A DNA stretch of 6,963 nt from Candidatus Omnitrophota bacterium (lineage in GTDB: Bacteria; Omnitrophota; Gorgyraeia; Gygaellales; Profunditerraquicolaceae). A model generated the notes under the pieces. It was given only the letters and a program-made list of their open reading frames with translations. It made no database searches and was not told the DNA's origin. Position numbers and translations under genes: made by a program. Shown here piece after piece: positions 4,689 through 6,963 of this stretch (its first letter is position 1; every line of letters starts with the position of its first letter). The stretch covers positions 1 to 6,963 of the forward strand of contig JAQTZX010000072.1 of the NCBI GenBank assembly GCA_028687525.1, read 5' to 3'.

Positions 4689-6963
4689 CTTTCACCGCCT
4701 TCAGTTTGATAAGGGTTTCTTTGAGTTCCTGTAACCGGGCCCGTTCTTTTTCCACCACTTCCGCGGGCGCCCTATTGACAAAATTTTCGTTGGCGAGTGT
4801 TGCCGTTTTCGAGCAAATCTCCGATTCCGTCTTCGCCATCTTCTGTTCCGTCTTCCGCATGAATTTCCGCGCGTCCGCTTCTCCGGCGAAGGGGATAACT
4901 ATATGCGCATCCTTCAGCACGGTGACGAATTCCCCGCGCGCCTGAACGTACTGCGGGGCGAAACACAGGTCTTTGATCTTCGCCATTGTCTGTATATGCG
5001 AAGCCATATCCCCGTAAAGTTCGATTTTGGTTTTGTCGCCGGTACAGAGTTTCACCGTAACCGTTTCCTGAAGCGGGACTTCCAGTTCGGAACGCATATT
5101 ACGGATGACATTGATCAACTCAAAAACACTGTTCATCTTCCCCTCAAGCTTCTTATCGATAAACTCTTTGCGCCCCCGCGGCCAGGCGCACACCATGATA
5201 CTCTCCCCCGTCTCCCCGCCCGCATTCTTGAGACACTGCCATATCTCCTCGCTGATAAAAGGGATGAACGGATGGGCCGCCCGTAAAAAATTCTCCAGGA
5301 CATATCGCATGACAACCTGATTCCGGGGATTCCGGATATCCTTTTTGATCAATTCCAGGTACCAATCACAAAACTCATGCCAGAAAAACCCGTATAATTG
5401 ATTCGCCGCCTCGTTGAATTTAAAAACATCCAGATTGCCGGAGACTTCGTTCAAAACCGAGTAGAACCTGCTCAATATCCAGCGGTTGATCATATCCAGG
5501 TTCTCTTTGCCCTCCGGAATCCCCGCCGGGGCATCGGAATGATCAAGGTTCATCAAAACGAACCGCGACGCGTTCCATATCTTATTGCAGAAATTCCTGC
5601 CTTGTTCAAACCGTTCCTTGGACAGGAACACATCCTGTCCCTGCGCGGTTATCGAAATAAGGCTGAAACGAAGCGCGTCGGTACCGTATTCGCTGATTAT
5701 ATCAAGAGGATCAATAACATTTCCCAGGGACTTGGACATTTTCCTGCCTTCGATATCGCGCACCGTCCCGTGTATGTACACATCCTTAAAAGGGATGTTC
5801 TTTTGAAACTCCAACCCCGCCATGATCATGCGCGCCACCCAGAAAAAAATGATTTCGGGAGCCGTCACCAAAACAGACGTCGGATAGAAATACTCCAGTT
5901 CTTTACGCCTTTTCTGCGCAGGGCCATCCATATGAAGGGGGAACGTCTCCTCCCGGTTTGCCGTTAACGATGAATCAAACGGCCAGTAGAACGTCGCGAA
6001 CGGCCACAGCCACGATGAAAACCAGGTATCCAGCACATCCTCGTCCTGGTAAATACCTGATGATCCGCACACCGGGCATTTCTCCGGCATTACCGCCGCA
6101 ACTATAACACCTTTATATCCTTTATCTTTCTTTTCTTTTTCTGTCAACGGTGTACTGTTATCGGTACGCTCATTTATCCGTCCCAGGCAATTTTTACAAT
6201 AGTATACAGGTAAACGATGACCCCACCATATCTGCCGCGAGATACACCAATCCTGTATATTCTCCATCCAGCTTAAGTAAACCCTGGTCCAGCGTTTTGG
6301 ATGAAAGGTGACCTTCCCTTTTTTAACCGCTTCTATAGCCGGCTTAGCCAGCGGAGCCATTTTCACGAACCACTGTTTGGATAAATAAGGCTCGATAATG
6401 GTGTGGCAGCGATAGCAATGCCCGGCGGATAATTGATGCGGCTCTATTTTCTCCAGAAGGCCTTTTTCTTTTAAATCCTCGATAATAACTTCGCGCGCCT
6501 CGAACCTGTCCATATCCCGGTAATCGCCGGCTTTTTCGTTCATGCGTCCGTCGGGGCGCATCACGTTCACGAACTCAAGCCTGTGCCTGGTTCCCATGAG
6601 ATAATCATTCGGGTCATGCGCGGGCGTCACTTTGACCGCGCCGGTGCCGAATTTCTTGTCTACCATATCATCGGCGATTATTTTTATCCCGCGGTTTACC
6701 AGCGGCAGGACCAACTCCCTGCCGATATATTTTTTGTATCTCCTGTCCCGGGGATTCACCGCCACCGCGGTATCCCCCGGCATTGTCTCGGGGCGCGTGG
6801 TGGCAACGGTTATAAACTCATCGGGATTATCCTTAAACGGGTATTTCAGGTAATATAAGTTTCCCTGCAGGTCGTGATGCGGAGCTTCCTCGTCGGAAAG
6901 CGCGGTCTGGCAGCGCGGGCACCAGTTGATGACTTTATGCCCCTGATAGATCAGCCCTTTTTT
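4675..6963 (-). CDS. valS: Valine--tRNA ligase (5' end beyond window)
   Basis: ValS attaches valine to tRNA-Val and hydrolyses mischarged Thr-tRNA. 762 residues are visible, open at the right edge. About 110-130 N-terminal residues, including the HIGH motif, are missing. Numbered from the window edge: ATTRPETM then GDTAVAV (53-70) and GTGAVKVTPAHDPND (106-120) of the CP1 editing domain, DWCISRQIWWGHRLP (238-252), two CxxC pairs (256-259 and 296-299) that could bind zinc, EDVLDTWFSS (308-317), YPTSVLVTAPEIIFFW (360-375), KMSKS (408-412) for ATP binding, the helical anticodon-binding domain (about 480-620), and a Lys/Glu-rich C-terminal coiled coil (about 693-762) carrying NENFVNRAPAEVVEKER, the ValS tRNA arm. 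Oddities are Pro62 in place of Leu in TTRPETMLGDT, and an apparent extra stretch of about 25 residues before YPTS. The 3' end overlaps nadC, so the two are probably co-transcribed. Confidence 0.98.
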   Translation of the reverse strand, partial: KKGLIYQGHKVINWCPRCQTALSDEEAPHHDLQGNLYYLKYPFKDNPDEFITVATTRPETMPGDTAVAVNPRDRRYKKYIGRELVLPLVNRGIKIIADDMVDKKFGTGAVKVTPAHDPNDYLMGTRHRLEFVNVMRPDGRMNEKAGDYRDMDRFEAREVIIEDLKEKGLLEKIEPHQLSAGHCYRCHTIIEPYLSKQWFVKMAPLAKPAIEAVKKGKVTFHPKRWTRVYLSWMENIQDWCISRQIWWGHRLPVYYCKNCLGRINERTDNSTPLTEKEKKDKGYKGVIVAAVMPEKCPVCGSSGIYQDEDVLDTWFSSWLWPFATFYWPFDSSLTANREETFPLHMDGPAQKRRKELEYFYPTSVLVTAPEIIFFWVARMIMAGLEFQKNIPFKDVYIHGTVRDIEGRKMSKSLGNVIDPLDIISEYGTDALRFSLISITAQGQDVFLSKERFEQGRNFCNKIWNASRFVLMNLDHSDAPAGIPEGKENLDMINRWILSRFYSVLNEVSGNLDVFKFNEAANQLYGFFWHEFCDWYLELIKKDIRNPRNQVVMRYVLENFLRAAHPFIPFISEEIWQCLKNAGGETGESIMVCAWPRGRKEFIDKKLEGKMNSVFELINVIRNMRSELEVPLQETVTVKLCTGDKTKIELYGDMASHIQTMAKIKDLCFAPQYVQARGEFVTVLKDAHIVIPFAGEADARKFMRKTEQKMAKTESEICSKTATLANENFVNRAPAEVVEKERARLQELKETLIKLKAVKDGLA

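Overview
The window is a fragment of bacterial chromosome carrying six protein genes, all on the minus strand, so transcription runs from high to low coordinates. In that order they are valS (5' end beyond the window), nadC, uvrB, coaX, a small helix-turn-helix gene and a plsC-type acyltransferase gene (3' end beyond the window). No tRNA, rRNA, CRISPR array, insertion sequence or phage gene was seen. Base composition is near balanced and similar across the genes. Every gene of known family is housekeeping, so this reads as core rather than accessory DNA. The host cannot be fixed from sequence alone. The protein style and the nadC/coaX neighbourhood would suit an uncultured lineage such as Omnitrophota, but that is a guess.

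The layout suggests three transcription units. Unit 1 (about 6963-3801) is valS-nadC, joined by a 14-nt overlap and closed by a strong perfect hairpin at 3726-3763. Unit 2 (3695-950) is uvrB-coaX, joined by a 17-nt overlap and closed by a weak hairpin with a long T-run that overlaps the coaX stop codon. Unit 3 (from about 920 to the left edge) is the helix-turn-helix gene followed after 22 nt by plsC. It is preceded by two near-identical sigma-70-type promoters, each with TTGACA, a 17-bp spacer and TATACT, and a hairpin terminator sits between them.

Two genes make cofactors: NadC supplies nicotinate mononucleotide for NAD, and CoaX phosphorylates pantothenate for coenzyme A. ValS charges tRNA-Val, UvrB is the damage-verification helicase of nucleotide excision repair, and the PlsC-like protein belongs to phospholipid synthesis. 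Apart from NAD and CoA synthesis there is no obvious shared pathway. The most unusual part is the 785-949 intergenic region, with its duplicated promoters, palindromic -10 regions and the terminator between them. I found no convincing undescribed multi-gene system here.
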